Positions 12,527 to 21,834 of a stretch of DNA of 64,000 nucleotides are shown here, piece by piece. Numbering within the stretch: position 1 is the first letter of the stretch; each line of letters begins with the position of its first letter. The notes below the pieces were generated by a model. The model worked only from the letters and a program-made list of their open reading frames with translations. It was not told where the DNA came from and ran no database searches. The stretch lies in the NCBI GenBank assembly GCA_034336665.1, contig CM067590.1, positions 1 to 64,000 of the forward strand. Direction: 5' to 3'. The DNA is from Luscinia megarhynchos (lineage: Eukaryota > Chordata > Aves > Passeriformes > Turdidae). The position numbers were made by a program, and so were the translations under genes.

Positions 12527-12864
12527 TCTGGCACTTGAGGAGATGCAGCTTGGGACACCTGCGGTGGTGGCACTTGCAATGGCATCTGCGGTGGCGACCA
12601 GAGCATTTGTGTAGTAGTGCGATGCCTCTGTCCTGCGCTCTGGAACCGGTTTCCCTGGATCAGGCGACCTTCAGAATCATACTTAGAACGACATTTGTTA
12701 GCAAAGTGCCATCCCTTTTTGCATCGTGGACACAAAGTAGGTGCTTTTGACTTGTTTCCTTTCAGAGCAAGGCAGTCTTTTTTAAAGTGTCCAGGTTTGC
12801 CACACCCATAACAAACTTCTGCATACTCAGAGAGACTCTTTATGGCAGCAAGAGCTTTGGCCAT
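12499..12864 (-). pseudogene. ERV gag nucleocapsid
   Basis: Two zinc knuckles are visible: CYGCGKPGHFKKDC (a classic CCHC) and CPRCKKGWHFANKC. A proline/glutamine-rich tail follows. Two knuckles suit alpha- and betaretroviruses. Confidence 0.85.
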
Positions 12865-13540
12865 AGTTTCATATTGATGTTCTAAAGTCCCAATACAGTT
12901 GCATGCTTCAATAATTTCTGTTGAAGTTGGGTTTTAATTTGGCAAAGATTTAAGAAGTTTTTTGCAGTCTACATTAGCATTTTCAACAGCAAGTTTTGGA
13001 AGTAAAATTTCACAAGCTTCTGAGTTACCAGTTTTGCTTTCAAGCGCTTGCTTAAGGCGGTCCACAAAATGCATAATATATGGCTCTTGTGCCTCCTGAG
13101 TAATGGATGTAAAAGCTTTCTGAGGCTTTCAAGTATTAGGCACCTTAAAAAACGCCTGCCGAGTTGCCTCCCGGATTCCATCTAAGGCTTCTCTCGGGCA
13201 GTCTTTGGCTTGGGCTGCAGGATCTGTGTGTGGTCCTGCCCCCATAAGTTGTTTAATTGTGAGGTTTGCCAGAGCCGCATTAGCATGACCCACATAAGTA
13301 ACCACCAGATTTTGCACACCTCTTTCCCATTCTTTTTCCCACAAAGCGAGTTGAGGATGCGTTAGCAGTAACCGAGCAAGCATTCTTAAATCATGCGGGG
13401 TCATAGTGTGGGCAGCAAGCACTGACTCCAGGATAGTCGTAAAAAACGGAGAGCCAATGCCATGGTCAGTAATTCCCCCTCGGAGCTCCTTAATTTCTTG
13501 GAAAGAGAGGTGCTCCCATTGGGCTGTTCGTCTTCGAACT
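12865..13540 (-). pseudogene. ERV gag capsid
   Basis: Capsid-like sequence in two frames (main segment about 13129-13540, a second piece 12969-13181) includes the helix-rich region around NLTIKQLMGAGPH and ending EALDGIREATRQAFF, typical of the capsid C-terminal domain and major homology region area. The frame continues beyond 13540 only through satellite sequence, marking the truncation. Confidence 0.75.
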
Positions 13541-13985
13541 TTCTTCTTACAACTAGTGACTGACAATGGGAACGTTGGGCAAAGCACTCTGGTGCTCTGC
13601 GTCTTTCTTTTTCGCGCATTGTGTCCTGCAACAATTTCTTTTGCCCAGACGTGATTTGCCTTCTACTCCCAACACAGAACAGTCTGCTCCTAGGCTTTCT
13701 ACTGCTAATACACGCCTGGGATGTGCACTTATCTTCTAAGCCATCTAGAGCGTACCAGTCTGTCACACTTCTTGTAAGAGTGCCATACACTCTTTGAACT
13801 CCTCATAGCGAAATGCATGGAAGTGTACTTAAAGGTAAGGAGAAAGCATGCACATCACACCACATTTCTCTCCTTCCATTGACAGTACCAATGTGTTCTC
13901 TGAATATCGGAGTTTAAAGGCAAGACTCGTATTTACCACAGAAGGCTGAATGACGAAGAGGTATGTAGCAGCACAGCTGGCTAAC
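13541..13985. repeat. Satellite unit on the far side of the ERV
   Basis: One further diverged ~430-bp unit resumes at CTTCTTACAACTAGTGACTGAC and contains the ACACGCCTGGGATGTGCACTT landmark near 13697. The same satellite on both sides shows that the retrovirus lies inside the array. Confidence 0.8.
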
Positions 13986-13989
13986 TTTG

Positions 13990-15190
13990 AACTTCCTTGT
14001 CACTTGTCTTTGTCAATTGTCCCCCATTCCTTGTCCCTATCCCTTGTCCCCCATTCTTTGTCACTTGTCCTTGTCCCCATTCCTCATCCCCCTGTTCTTG
14101 TCCCTTTTCCCCCATTCCTTGTCCCCTGCCCTTGACCTCTATCCTGTCCTTGGCCCCTGTCCTTGCCATTTATCCCATTCCTTGTCCCCCATTCTTTGTC
14201 ACCGGTTCTTGTCCCTTGTCCTTGTCCCCTCATTCCTTGTCCTTCATTCCTTGTCCCCCCATTCTTTGTCCCCCTGTTCTTGTCTCTTGTCCCTCATTAC
14301 TTGTCCCTCTGTTCTTGTCTCTTGTCCCTCATTACTTGTCCCTCATTCTTTGTCACCTGTTCTTGTCCCTTGTCCTCATTCCTTGTCTCCCTATTCTTTG
14401 TCCCCTTGTTCTTGTCCCTTATTACTTGTCCCCTGTCCTTGTCCCCATTCCTTGTCCCCCATTCTTTGTAACCTGTTCTTGTCCCTTGTCCTTGTCACTT
14501 GTCCTTGTCAACTGTCCCCCATTTCTTGTCCCCATCCCTTGTTTCCTGTTCTTTGTCGCCTGTCCTTGTCCCCATTCCTCGTCCCCCTGTTCTTGTCCCT
14601 TGTCCCCCGGTTCTTTGTCCCCCTTTCTTTGTCTCCTGTTCTTGCTTCTTGTCCCTCATTCGTTGTTCCCTGATTTTGTCCTTGTCAATTGTCCCCCATT
14701 CCTTGTCCCCATTCCTTGTCCCCCATTCCTTCTCCCCTATCTCCCATTCCTACCATCCCCATCCCACATCCTTGTCATCTGTCCCATTCTTGTCCCCATC
14801 CCTTGTCCCCTGACCCTTATCCCACTGTTACACTGCCCTGATCTTGTCCTCTATCCCGTTCTTGTCCTTTGTCCTTGTCCCCATTCCCTGTCCCCTGTCC
14901 CTGTCCTGTGTCCTTGTCTCCTGGATTTGTTCCCTGTTCTTGTCCCTTATTCTTATCCTCATCCTTTGTCCTCTGTCCTTGTCCCCATTCCCTGTCCCCT
15001 GTCTCTGTCCTGTGTCCTTGTTGCCTGTCCCATTCTTGTCCCCTGTCCTTGTCCCTTGTCCCCCATTCTTGTCCTCTGTTCTTGTTCTCTGCCCTTGTCC
15101 CCATCCCTGTCCCCATTCCTTGTTCCCTGTCTCTGTCCCTGTCCTTGTCCCCATCCCTGTCCCTGTCCCTGTCCCTGTCCCATCCCTGTC
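13990..15190. repeat. CTTGTCCCC minisatellite
   Basis: Short, variable pyrimidine-rich units (CTTGTCCCCATTC, CCTTGTCCC) continue for about 1.2 kb upstream of the KCNN1 microexon. Long open frames in three phases are repeat artefacts. I found no KCNN1 exon upstream of 15452 in this window. Confidence 0.85.
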
Positions 15191-15451
15191 CCCATGGGCC
15201 CCCCAATCCCCCCAGGGCTATCCCTGTCTGTCCCCATCCCCCTCTGTCACCGTCACCGTGTCCCCATGGGGGGTGGCACCAGCACTGCATGGGGTGACCC
15301 CCTGACCCCCTCCAGCTTTGGGGTGTTCTGGAGGGTGTGACCTGGCTGGGACAGGGGGATGATTTTGGGGTGGGGGGAGAGTGGCGCTGCTCTGCCGTTC
15401 CCTCAGAATTAACCCTTTGTTTTGTCTCTTCTCCACCCCTGCCCCGCGCAG
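15191..15451 (+). other. KCNN1: Non-repetitive KCNN1 intron segment with acceptor
   Basis: Non-repetitive GC-rich intron sequence ends in a long pyrimidine tract (from about 15418) and CGCAG at 15447-15451, immediately before the microexon. Nothing else coding is visible. Confidence 0.6.
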
Positions 15452-15460
15452 AGCTCAGAA
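15452..15460 (+). CDS. KCNN1: KCNN1 9-nt microexon (AQK)
   Basis: AGCTCAGAA lies between CAG and GTAAGT. With an upstream exon ending in CA, it reads CA|A GCT CAG AA|G CTG, inserting Ala-Gln-Lys before LRSVK. When skipped, CA|G CTG restores Gln-Leu. Alternative AQK insertion next to the calmodulin-binding region is known in SK genes. The strong flanking splice signals and perfect phase make this call firm despite its length. Confidence 0.85.
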
Positions 15461-17287
15461 GTAAGTGTCCCCTCCCCCCAGCTTTGCATGGGCTCTGCTG
15501 CCAGATTTTTGGGGTGGGGGGCGGGAGGAACACCCAAAACTCGCTGTGACCCCCCCCCAGAGGGCAGGTTTGGGGCGCTTGTCGGGAGGGGCTGCACGTT
15601 TGGGGGTTTGGGGCTGCATGGGAGGGGTTCAGGGAGGGTGACAGCGTTCGTGGGGGGGGGTGACAGCGTTCCTAGGGGAGTGACAGCCATCCCTGGGGTG
15701 TCCCCCACCCTGCTGATGTCCCCTCAGGCTGAGGAGTGTGAAGATGGAGCAGCGCAAACTCAACGACCAGGCCAACACTTTGGTGGACCTGGCCAAGGTG
15801 AGCCTGGTGGCCTGGCCTGGCCTTGTCCCCACCCTTGTCCCTTGTCCTTGTCCCCAGTCCTTGTCCTCATCCTTGTCCCCATTCTTGTCCCCTGTCTCCC
15901 ATTCCCACTGTCCTTGTCTCCATTCTTGTTCCTGCCTTTTTCCCCTGTCCTTGTCCCCTTTTCTTGTCCCCTGTCTTTGTCCTCAATCCTTGTCCTTGTG
16001 TCAATCCCATTCTTGTCCCCTGCCCTTGTCCCCTGTCCTTGTTATCTGTTCCATTCTTGTCCCCTTTTCTTGTCCCCATTCTTGTCCCCTTTTCCTGTCC
16101 CTATCCTTGTTCCCTGTCCCCCACTCCCATTGTCCCCATCCCCTGTCCTTGTCCTCAATCCCATTCTTGTCCCCTGTTCTTGTCCTCATCCTTGTCCCCT
16201 GTCCCTGTCCCCTGTCCTACTGTCCCACTCCCCTGTTCTTGTCCTGCGTCCCATTCTTGTCCCCTGCCCTTGTCCCCATCATTGTCCCCTGTCCCCCATT
16301 CCTTGTCCTCATGCCTTGTCCTCAATCTCATTCTTGTCCCATCCTTGTCTCCTGTTCTTGTCCCCACCCTTGTTCCCATCCCTGTCCCCTATCCCCCCAT
16401 TCCCCCCATTCCCCCATTCCCCCATTCCCCATCCTCCGTTTTTCTCCCCCTCATTTATGGTTTCCCCCCTAACCCTTCCCCCTTCATTTCCCCACCTCGT
16501 TTTTGGGGTCCCCCTCACCCCATCCCCTCCGGTTTTGGGGTCCCCCTCACTCCATCTCCCCCCCGTTTCGGGATGCCCAGACGCAGTCGCTGATGTCGGA
16601 GCTGCTGGTCGAGCTGCAGGAGCGCCACGAGGAGCTGGAGAAGCGGCTGGCGGCGCTGGAAGCGCAGCTGGAGGCTCTGGGGCTGAGCCTGCTGGCCTTG
16701 CCCGGGCGAGTCAGCCAGGCGCTGGGCCAGCAGGGGGAGCCCCTGGGCCAGCACCGGGACCTGCTGGGCCAGCAAGGGGAGCCTCTGGGCCAACAGAGGG
16801 AGCTCCTGGGCCAGCAGCGAGACCTTCTGGGCCAGCAGCGAGACGCCCTGGGCCAGCAGAGAGACGCCCTGGGCCAGCAGCGAAATCCCCTGGGCCAGCA
16901 GCAAAGGGATCCCTTGGGCCGGCAGAGGGACATCCTAGGCCAGCACCGTGACCCTCTGGGTCAGCAGAGAGACACCCTGGGCCAGCAGCGAGATCCCCTG
17001 GGCCAGCAGAGGGATCCCTTGGGCCGGCAGAGGGACATCCTAGGCCAGCACCGTGACCCTCTGGGCCACCAGCGAGATCCCCCAGGCCACCAGTGAGAAC
17101 CTCTGGGCCAGCAGAGGGACACACTGGGCCACCAGCGAGACCCTCTGGGCCAGCAGAGGGACCCTCCCGAGACCCGCCTGGGCCGTGGCCACCGCGCCTC
17201 TGCTTGGCCACCGCCCCGTGCAGCCCCGCTCCCCACCGGGGCCGGGGTAGCCCCGAGAGCCCCCGGGCGGCCTCGGACAGCGGCTGA
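15452..17287 (+). CDS. KCNN1: KCNN1 (SK1) C-terminal exons, small-conductance Ca2+-activated K+ channel
   Basis: SK channels are voltage-independent potassium channels gated by calmodulin bound to the C-terminal tail. Only the last part is here: a 9-nt microexon, an exon encoding LRSVKMEQRKLNDQANTL, and a last exon starting TQSLMSELLVEL with the C-terminal coiled coil. The pattern TQ-x-VM-x-LVSEL...HEELE.RLA.LE is closest to SK1 among SK1-SK4. The transmembrane, pore and calmodulin-binding exons must lie upstream of the window or beyond the ERV/satellite block. After the coiled coil the protein is extended by about 20 copies of a seven-residue repeat. In that frame it stops at 17096. A different frame ends ASDSG-stop at 17287, resembling the usual SK1 terminus. 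Confidence 0.9.
15728..15797 (+). CDS. KCNN1: KCNN1 exon (LRSVK...LVDLAK)
   Basis: The acceptor CCTCAG and donor GTGAGC bracket 70 nt: one base completing a codon plus 23 codons. It encodes the end of the calmodulin-binding region and MEQRKLNDQANTLVDLAK, nearly invariant in SK1-SK3. Confidence 0.93.
15820..16400. repeat. CTTGTCCCC minisatellite in KCNN1 intron
   Basis: Same pyrimidine-rich family as 13990-15190, filling most of the intron between the last two exons. Confidence 0.85.
16581..17096 (+). CDS. KCNN1: KCNN1 last coding exon with heptad-repeat extension
   Basis: The acceptor is GATGCCCAG. The first ~45 codons form the conserved SK1 coiled coil ending LSLLALPGRVSQAL. From about 16722 the frame becomes a 21-bp tandem repeat encoding LGQQRDP variants (one unit has an extra Gln but stays in frame). 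The frame closes at 17094-17096, where a unit reads CAG TGA instead of the CAG CGA of its neighbours, a likely CpG transition. The repeat frame continues after the stop, so the stop may be recent or polymorphic. Confidence 0.85.
   Translation, partial: TQSLMSELLVELQERHEELEKRLAALEAQLEALGLSLLALPGRVSQALGQQGEPLGQHRDLLGQQGEPLGQQRELLGQQRDLLGQQRDALGQQRDALGQQRNPLGQQQRDPLGRQRDILGQHRDPLGQQRDTLGQQRDPLGQQRDPLGRQRDILGQHRDPLGHQRDPPGHQ
16722..17165 (+). repeat. 21-bp coding minisatellite in KCNN1
   Basis: About 21 units of CTGGGCCAGCAGAGGGACCC-like sequence encode the heptad LGQQRDP. Variants exchange Q/H/R at position 4 and P/L/A/T/I at position 7. All units up to 17093 stay in frame. Confidence 0.9.
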
Positions 17288-18045
17288 GCGGGGAGAGTGC
17301 TGTCACTCTGTCACCGAGTGTCACCAAGTGTCACCTCGGACAACAGCTGAGGGGGATAGTGCTGTCACTGTGTCACCGAGTGTCACCTCGGGTCACCTCG
17401 GACAGCGGCTGAGGAGGGGGACACTTGTTTGTCACTGTGTGTCACCTTCTGTCACCTCGGATGACAGCTGAGGGAGGGGACAGCGCCGGAACACCGACCG
17501 TCACCTTGGAGAGTGGCTGAGGGGGGGACAGTGCTGTCACTGTGTCACTGCGCGTCACCGAGTGTCACCGAGTGTCACCTTGGAGAGCGGCTGAGGGGTG
17601 ATGGGGACACCCCCGTGTCACCTTCTGTCTTCGGAGAGCAGCTGAGGGAGGGACACTCCTGTGTCACTGCGTGTCACCGCGTGTCACCGTGTGCCATCTC
17701 GGACTGCGGCTGAGGGTGAGGACAGCGCTGGGACGTCGCCAGTGTCACCGTGTGTGTCACAGTGTGTCATCTCAGACAGCGACTGAGGGAGGGGACACTT
17801 GTCACTGAGTGTCACCGAGTGTCACCGGGTGTCACCTCGAACAGCGGCTGAGGGAGGACACAGTGCTAGGACACCACCAGTGTCACCGTGTGACACCGAG
17901 TGTCACCTCGGGCAGCGGCTGAGGGGTGGGGACATCGTGATGTCACCGCCGTGTCGCGACGTGTCACCCCCGATAGCGGCTGAGGAAGGGACACTCCTGT
18001 GTCGCTGAGTGTCACCGGGTGTCACCTCGGGCAGCGGCTGAGGGG
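17268..18045 (+). repeat. KCNN1: KCNN1 3' UTR array derived from the stop-codon region
   Basis: Units of roughly 50-75 bp each contain CCTCGGACAGCGGCTGAGG-like sequence, which is the DNA around the ASDSG-stop at 17273-17287. Copies occur near 17336, 17396, 17456, 17503, 17578, 17631, 17697, 17770, 17836, 17906, 17970 and 18026, separated by GTGTCACCGAGTGTCACC runs. Confidence 0.85.
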
Positions 18046-18389
18046 CCATGGGGACACCCCCGTGTCACCTCTGTCCCCCCATCACCTCTCTGGACTGTGA
18101 ATTATGGGGTGGGGGAGGGGCTTGGGGACACCCCCAGACCCCTTTAGTGTGCTCCCCACGGTATTTGGGGTGCAGGGGGATCACAGACACCTTTGTGCCC
18201 CCCCACGCGATTTTGGGGTGCGGGGGTGCCCCCTCCCCAGATTTTGGGGTGCGGGAGGGTCACAGACACCTTTTCGCCCCCCTCTCGGTTTTGGGGTGAG
18301 GAGGGGCCTCGTTTTTATCTCTGGCCATCGTGTGGCCGTTCCCAGTAGCTTTGTTCTGGAAAGCTCTGTATAAACTCACTGTGCTGGAC
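18046..18389 (+). other. KCNN1: KCNN1 3' UTR, mostly non-repetitive
   Basis: Contains three short copies of a TTTTGGGGTGCGGGGG motif (18165-18300), then unique sequence ending in a TATAAA near 18370. It is probably 3' UTR of KCNN1; no coding potential is seen. Confidence 0.5.
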
Positions 18390-18765
18390 CCCCCCAAAAT
18401 CCCCCACGGGAACCCCCCAAAAAACCTCCGGGACCCCCAAAAATCCTCCTGAGGTGTCCCAAAACCCCCTCGAGTCCCTCAAAATCCCTCCAGGACTTCC
18501 AAAATCCCCGGGACTCCCCAAATCCACCCCGTGACCCCCCAAAAAAAATCCCGGGATGCTCAAAATCCCCCGAGACTCCCCAAAAAACCCCGAGACCCAA
18601 AATCCCCTGGGGTCCCCAAAACCCCTGAGACTCCCCCATAAAAAGCCAGGACCCCCCAAAATCTTCCTGGGATCCCCCAAAATCCCACCGGGACCCCCCA
18701 AAATTCACCCTGGAACCCCCAAAATCCCCGGGACCCCTCCCCCAAAGCTTTTTTTTTGGGGGGGA
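18390..18765. repeat. C-rich minisatellite GGGACCCCCCAAAATCC
   Basis: Tandem units of about 25-30 bp built on GGGACCCCCCAAAATCCxCC. No gene seen. Confidence 0.8.
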
Positions 18766-18786
18766 GGGGGTGGGAAAAAAGGGGGT

Positions 18787-18792
18787 AATAAA
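18787..18792 (+). terminator. Possible KCNN1 polyadenylation signal (AATAAA)
   Basis: GGTAATAAAGGG lies about 1.7 kb after the stop. It is one of two plausible 3' ends for KCNN1; no downstream GU-rich element is obvious. Confidence 0.35.
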
Positions 18793-18964
18793 GGGTCAAA
18801 ACAGGAGCGGATTTTGGAGCCCTCAAAATTTGGGGGACAGGGTGGGGGGAGGGGACTCCTGGGGGAGGGGAGAGAACCCCCGTGGTGACCCTCAAATGGG
18901 GGTGGGGGGTTTATTTTATTCTGGGGTGGGGGGAAGTCTCCAATCCTGGCTCCGCCCCTCCCCA

Positions 18965-19032
18965 AAGTGACCTTGGCGAGTGACGTCACCGCTCTGTGCC
19001 TCAGTTTCCCCCAGCTGGAAAATGGAGGTGGG
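18965..19032 (+). mobile_element. MIR-like SINE fragment
   Basis: GTGACCTTGGCGAGTGACGT, then CTCTGTGCCTCAGTTTCCCC and CTGGAAAATGGAGG, follow the familiar order of the MIR core and tail (GTGACCTTGGGCAAG, TGCCTCAGTTTCC, TGTAAAATGGG). It is an old, short fragment. Confidence 0.7.
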
Positions 19033-19206
19033 GGTTGGTTTTTTTTGGGGGTTGGAGGCAACCCTGGATGCAATACTGAGCCCATCCCCCACCCCCAGGG
19101 GGGGTCAGGACCCCTCCCCAAAATCCTGAATCCCCCCCGGGTCCGGTTTTGCTCCCCTCGATTGTGGAGAGGGATTTGGGGGGGATTTGGGGGGGGTGAG
19201 GGGCAA

Positions 19207-19212
19207 ATTAAA
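19207..19212 (+). terminator. KCNN1: Possible KCNN1 polyadenylation signal (ATTAAA)
   Basis: ATTAAAGGAGCCTGAACTGAG is followed by the GU-rich GTGTCGCTCTCTGTTCGG, a convincing cleavage context. It is the better candidate for the distal KCNN1 3' end. Confidence 0.5.
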
Positions 19213-19229
19213 GGAGCCTGAACTGAGCG

Positions 19230-19480
19230 TGTCGCTCTCTGTTCGGACTGGGGGGGTTTGGGGGGGATTTTTGGGTTTTGGGGGAGTTTACGGCAGATTT
19301 AGGGGAAATTAGGGACCGTTTTGGGGGGTTTCGGGGGAGTTTAGGGCGGTTTGGGGAGGATTTTAGGAGGGTTGGAGGCGTTTAGGGAGGAATTCGGGCA
19401 GTTTTGGGGGAGTTTAGGGCGATTTAGGGTAATTTCGGGTGATTTGGGGGATTTTGGGTGATTTGTTTTTCCCCCCCAGG
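19230..19480. repeat. G-rich TTTGGGGGA/TTTAGGG array
   Basis: Short variable units TTTTGGGGGAGTTTAGGG run to the pyrimidine tract at 19470. No gene seen. Confidence 0.6.
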
Positions 19481-19579
19481 AACTCCTCCCTCCCAGGGAG
19501 GGGGTTTGGGGCAGATTTTTTGGGGGACTCCAGACCCTTTTTGGGGTTTCCAGGAGGGTTGGGGACACTCCAGGGGACC

Positions 19580-19752
19580 CGCGGTGGCCCCGTGCTACAA
19601 TTCGGGGGTGGCACGAGGCTGTCAATGATTAACGGGCAGTGCCTGGCGCTGGTGGCACTGGTGGTGACACTGGTGGTAGCACTGGTGGTGGCACTGGGGA
19701 CATCGTGCTGTGCCCAAGGGTCGCGAGTGTCCCCTCCCCATGCGATGGGCAG
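19580..19752 (+). CDS. Possible exon of an unrecognised membrane protein
   Basis: Between a CTCCAG acceptor and a good donor (CAG|GTAAGG) one frame reads FGGGTRLSMINGQ followed by a stretch of 20-odd hydrophobic residues (LALVALVVTLVVALVVALGT), two cysteines and a short polar tail. This could be a single membrane span. FGGGTRL resembles the last strand of immunoglobulin V domains, but no V domain lies upstream in the window. The exon ends two bases into a codon and does not join the next candidate exon in phase. It may be a chance frame over a GGTGGCACTGGT repeat. Confidence 0.3.
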
Positions 19753-20029
19753 GTAAGGGCGGTGGCCGGGACAGGACATGGGAAATTGTCCCCAAGGGGT
19801 GGCATGGGGGCCGGAGGGAACACGGGGACAAGGAGGGGACACAAGACAAGGAGGGGACACAGGGTCACCAGTGCTTGTTTCCCACTCATCCCAGTCCAGA
19901 CTGGGAGCGGACAGGGACAGGGACGCGGTGGCCGCGCTGGTGACATCCTGAGGGACGCGGTGGCCTCGCGGTGCCACCAAGGAGGGAAACTGAGGCATGG
20001 TGACACCGGGACTTCTGTGTCCCCTCCAG

Positions 20030-20229
20030 CGGTGGCCTTGAAGGGCCAGGAGACCCCTCGGGGTGTGGAGGTCCCCGCGAGGTCCCCGCCGTGTCACCTG
20101 CACCACTTCAGCGCCACCCCTCGTGTCGCGACATTGCCGCCAGCCCGCGCCAGGCGCATCACCTTCCAGGACGAGCTGGTGACAACGCGGGGGACACTCG
20201 GTGCTGGCAGGGGGCGGGGTGGGCCGAGG
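20030..20229 (+). CDS. Possible exon of an unrecognised gene (RRITFQDELV)
   Basis: After a good acceptor (GTGTCCCCTCCAG) one frame has GC-rich third positions typical of coding DNA here. It contains PRGVEVPARSPPCHL and ARRITFQDELVTTRG. No family is recognised. It then runs into a minisatellite where the frame continues as PKVPPEVSPKLS and stops by 20325. It could be the cytoplasmic end of a gene between KCNN1 and occludin. The alternative is a spurious frame in unique sequence. Confidence 0.35.
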
Positions 20230-20775
20230 GACAGCGCTGGGGCCCCAAAAGTGCCCCCAGAAGTGTCCCCAAAATTGTCACCTCGGGCAGGAGCTGTGTC
20301 CCGGAAAGTGTCCCCAGAAGTGTAGCCAAAAGTATCCCGAAAGTGTCACTTTGGCCAGACACTGTGTCCCCAAAAGTGTAGCCAAAAGTGTCCCCAAATG
20401 TGTCATCTCTGGCAGGAGTTGTGTCCCCAAAAGTGTCACCTTGTCTGGGAGCTGTGTCCCCGAAAGTGTCCCCAAATGCGTCCCCAAATGTGTCACTTTG
20501 GACAGGATCTATGTCCTCAAAAGTGTCCCCGAAAGTGTCACCTCGGGCGGGAGCTGTGTCCCCAAAAGTGTCACCTTGGCTAGACATTGTGTCCCCAAAA
20601 TCATCCCCAAAAGTTCCGCCTCGGGCGGGGGCTGTGTCCCCAAAAATGTCCCCAAAAGTGTTGCCATGGTCAGAGGTTCTGTCTCCAAAAGTGTCATCTC
20701 TGTCAGGAACTGTGTCCCCAAAAGTGTCACCTCGGCTGGGAGCTATGCCCCCAAAGGTGTCACCACGGCCAGACA
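20230..20775. repeat. Minisatellite GTCCCCAAAAGTGTCACC
   Basis: Units of about 18-51 bp alternate GTCCCCAAAAGTGTCACC with TCGGGCAGGAGCTGTGTCC. Frames on both strands are repeat artefacts. Confidence 0.85.
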
Positions 20776-20985
20776 ATCCATCCCGATCCTGCCAGGATCC
20801 ATCCCGACATTCCTGGTACCGGTGGGATCCATCTCGATCCGGGATGGATCATCCCTGATCCCGGTGGGATCCATCCTGATCCCATCTGGATCCATCCCGA
20901 CATTCCCGATCCCAGATGGATCATTCCAGATCCCAATTGGATCCATCCCGACATTCCCGATCCCGGGCTCACCTCCAGGCGCGGA
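20776..20985. repeat. GGATCCATCCCGACATTCCC minisatellite
   Basis: Around eight short units of GATCCATCCCGACATTCC/GATCCCGGTGG. Confidence 0.8.
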
Positions 20986-21024
20986 TCCCACTGAATCACC
21001 CCCGGTGTCACCTGAGCCTGCGCA

Positions 21025-21828
21025 GGGCCACGAAACTGGGGACAATCAGGGAAAACGAGGGACAACCAGAGACAAATGGGGACAACTGGGGACAATTGGG
21101 ATCAATCAGGGACAATTGGAATCAATCAGAGACAAATGGAAATAATGGGGGACAATTGGGAGCAATGTGGGACAATTTGGGACAATTTGGGACAATCGGG
21201 GACAATTGGGGAGAATGGGGGACAATTGGGGACAACTGGGATCAATCAGGGACAACTGGGGACAATTGGGGACAATGGGGGACAATTTCAGAAAATTGGG
21301 GAGAATGGGGGACAATCGGGGACAATTGGGGACAATCGGGGACAATTGGGGACAACTGGGACCAATCAGGGACAACTGGGGACAATTTGGGACAATGGGG
21401 GACAATTTCAGAAAATTGGGGAGGATGGGGGACAATCGGGGACAATTGGGATCAATCAGGGACAATCGGGGACACTTGGGGACAATCAGGGACAATTGGG
21501 GAGAATGGGGGACAATTGGGGACAACTGGGATCAATGAGGGACAATCAGGGACAATTGAGGACAATTGGAGATAATCGGGGACAATTGGTTACAACTGGG
21601 ATCAATCAGGGACAATCGGGGACAATCGGGGACAATCAGGGACAATTGGGGACAACTGGGATCAATCAGGGACAATGGGGGACAATTTCGGACAATTGGG
21701 GAGAATGGGGGACAATTGGGGACAACTGGGATCAATCAGGGACAATCGGGGACAATTGGGGACAACGGGGGACAACTGGGGACAACTGGGATCAATCAGA
21801 GACAAATGGGGACAATTGGGTCCAACCA
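21025..21828. repeat. GGGACAATTGGGGACAACTGG minisatellite
   Basis: A 10-bp core (GGGACAATTG) forms 30-60-bp higher units with GGGATCAATCAGG. It carries open frames of up to 390 codons that are pure repeat (GDNWGQ-type) and should not be annotated as genes. Confidence 0.92.
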
Positions 21829-21834
21829 AGCTTT

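Larger units (their letters stand above)
7104..13540 (-). mobile_element. Truncated, mutated class II endogenous retrovirus
   Basis: Minus-strand order from right to left is capsid, nucleocapsid, dUTPase-like domain, protease, reverse transcriptase, RNase H, integrase, envelope and 3' LTR. This is a normal proviral order. The 5' LTR, primer-binding site and matrix region are missing: capsid sequence runs straight into satellite sequence at about 13540. Every gene is broken by stops or frameshifts, including a stop immediately after the TDG of an RNase H catalytic motif near 10473. It is an old, non-functional copy. Confidence 0.9.

Noticed and set aside
13987..16951. Several 200-500-codon plus-strand frames rich in SLSPCPCP
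   Set aside because: Translations of the CTTGTCCCC array. One frame overlaps the KCNN1 last exon in the wrong phase.
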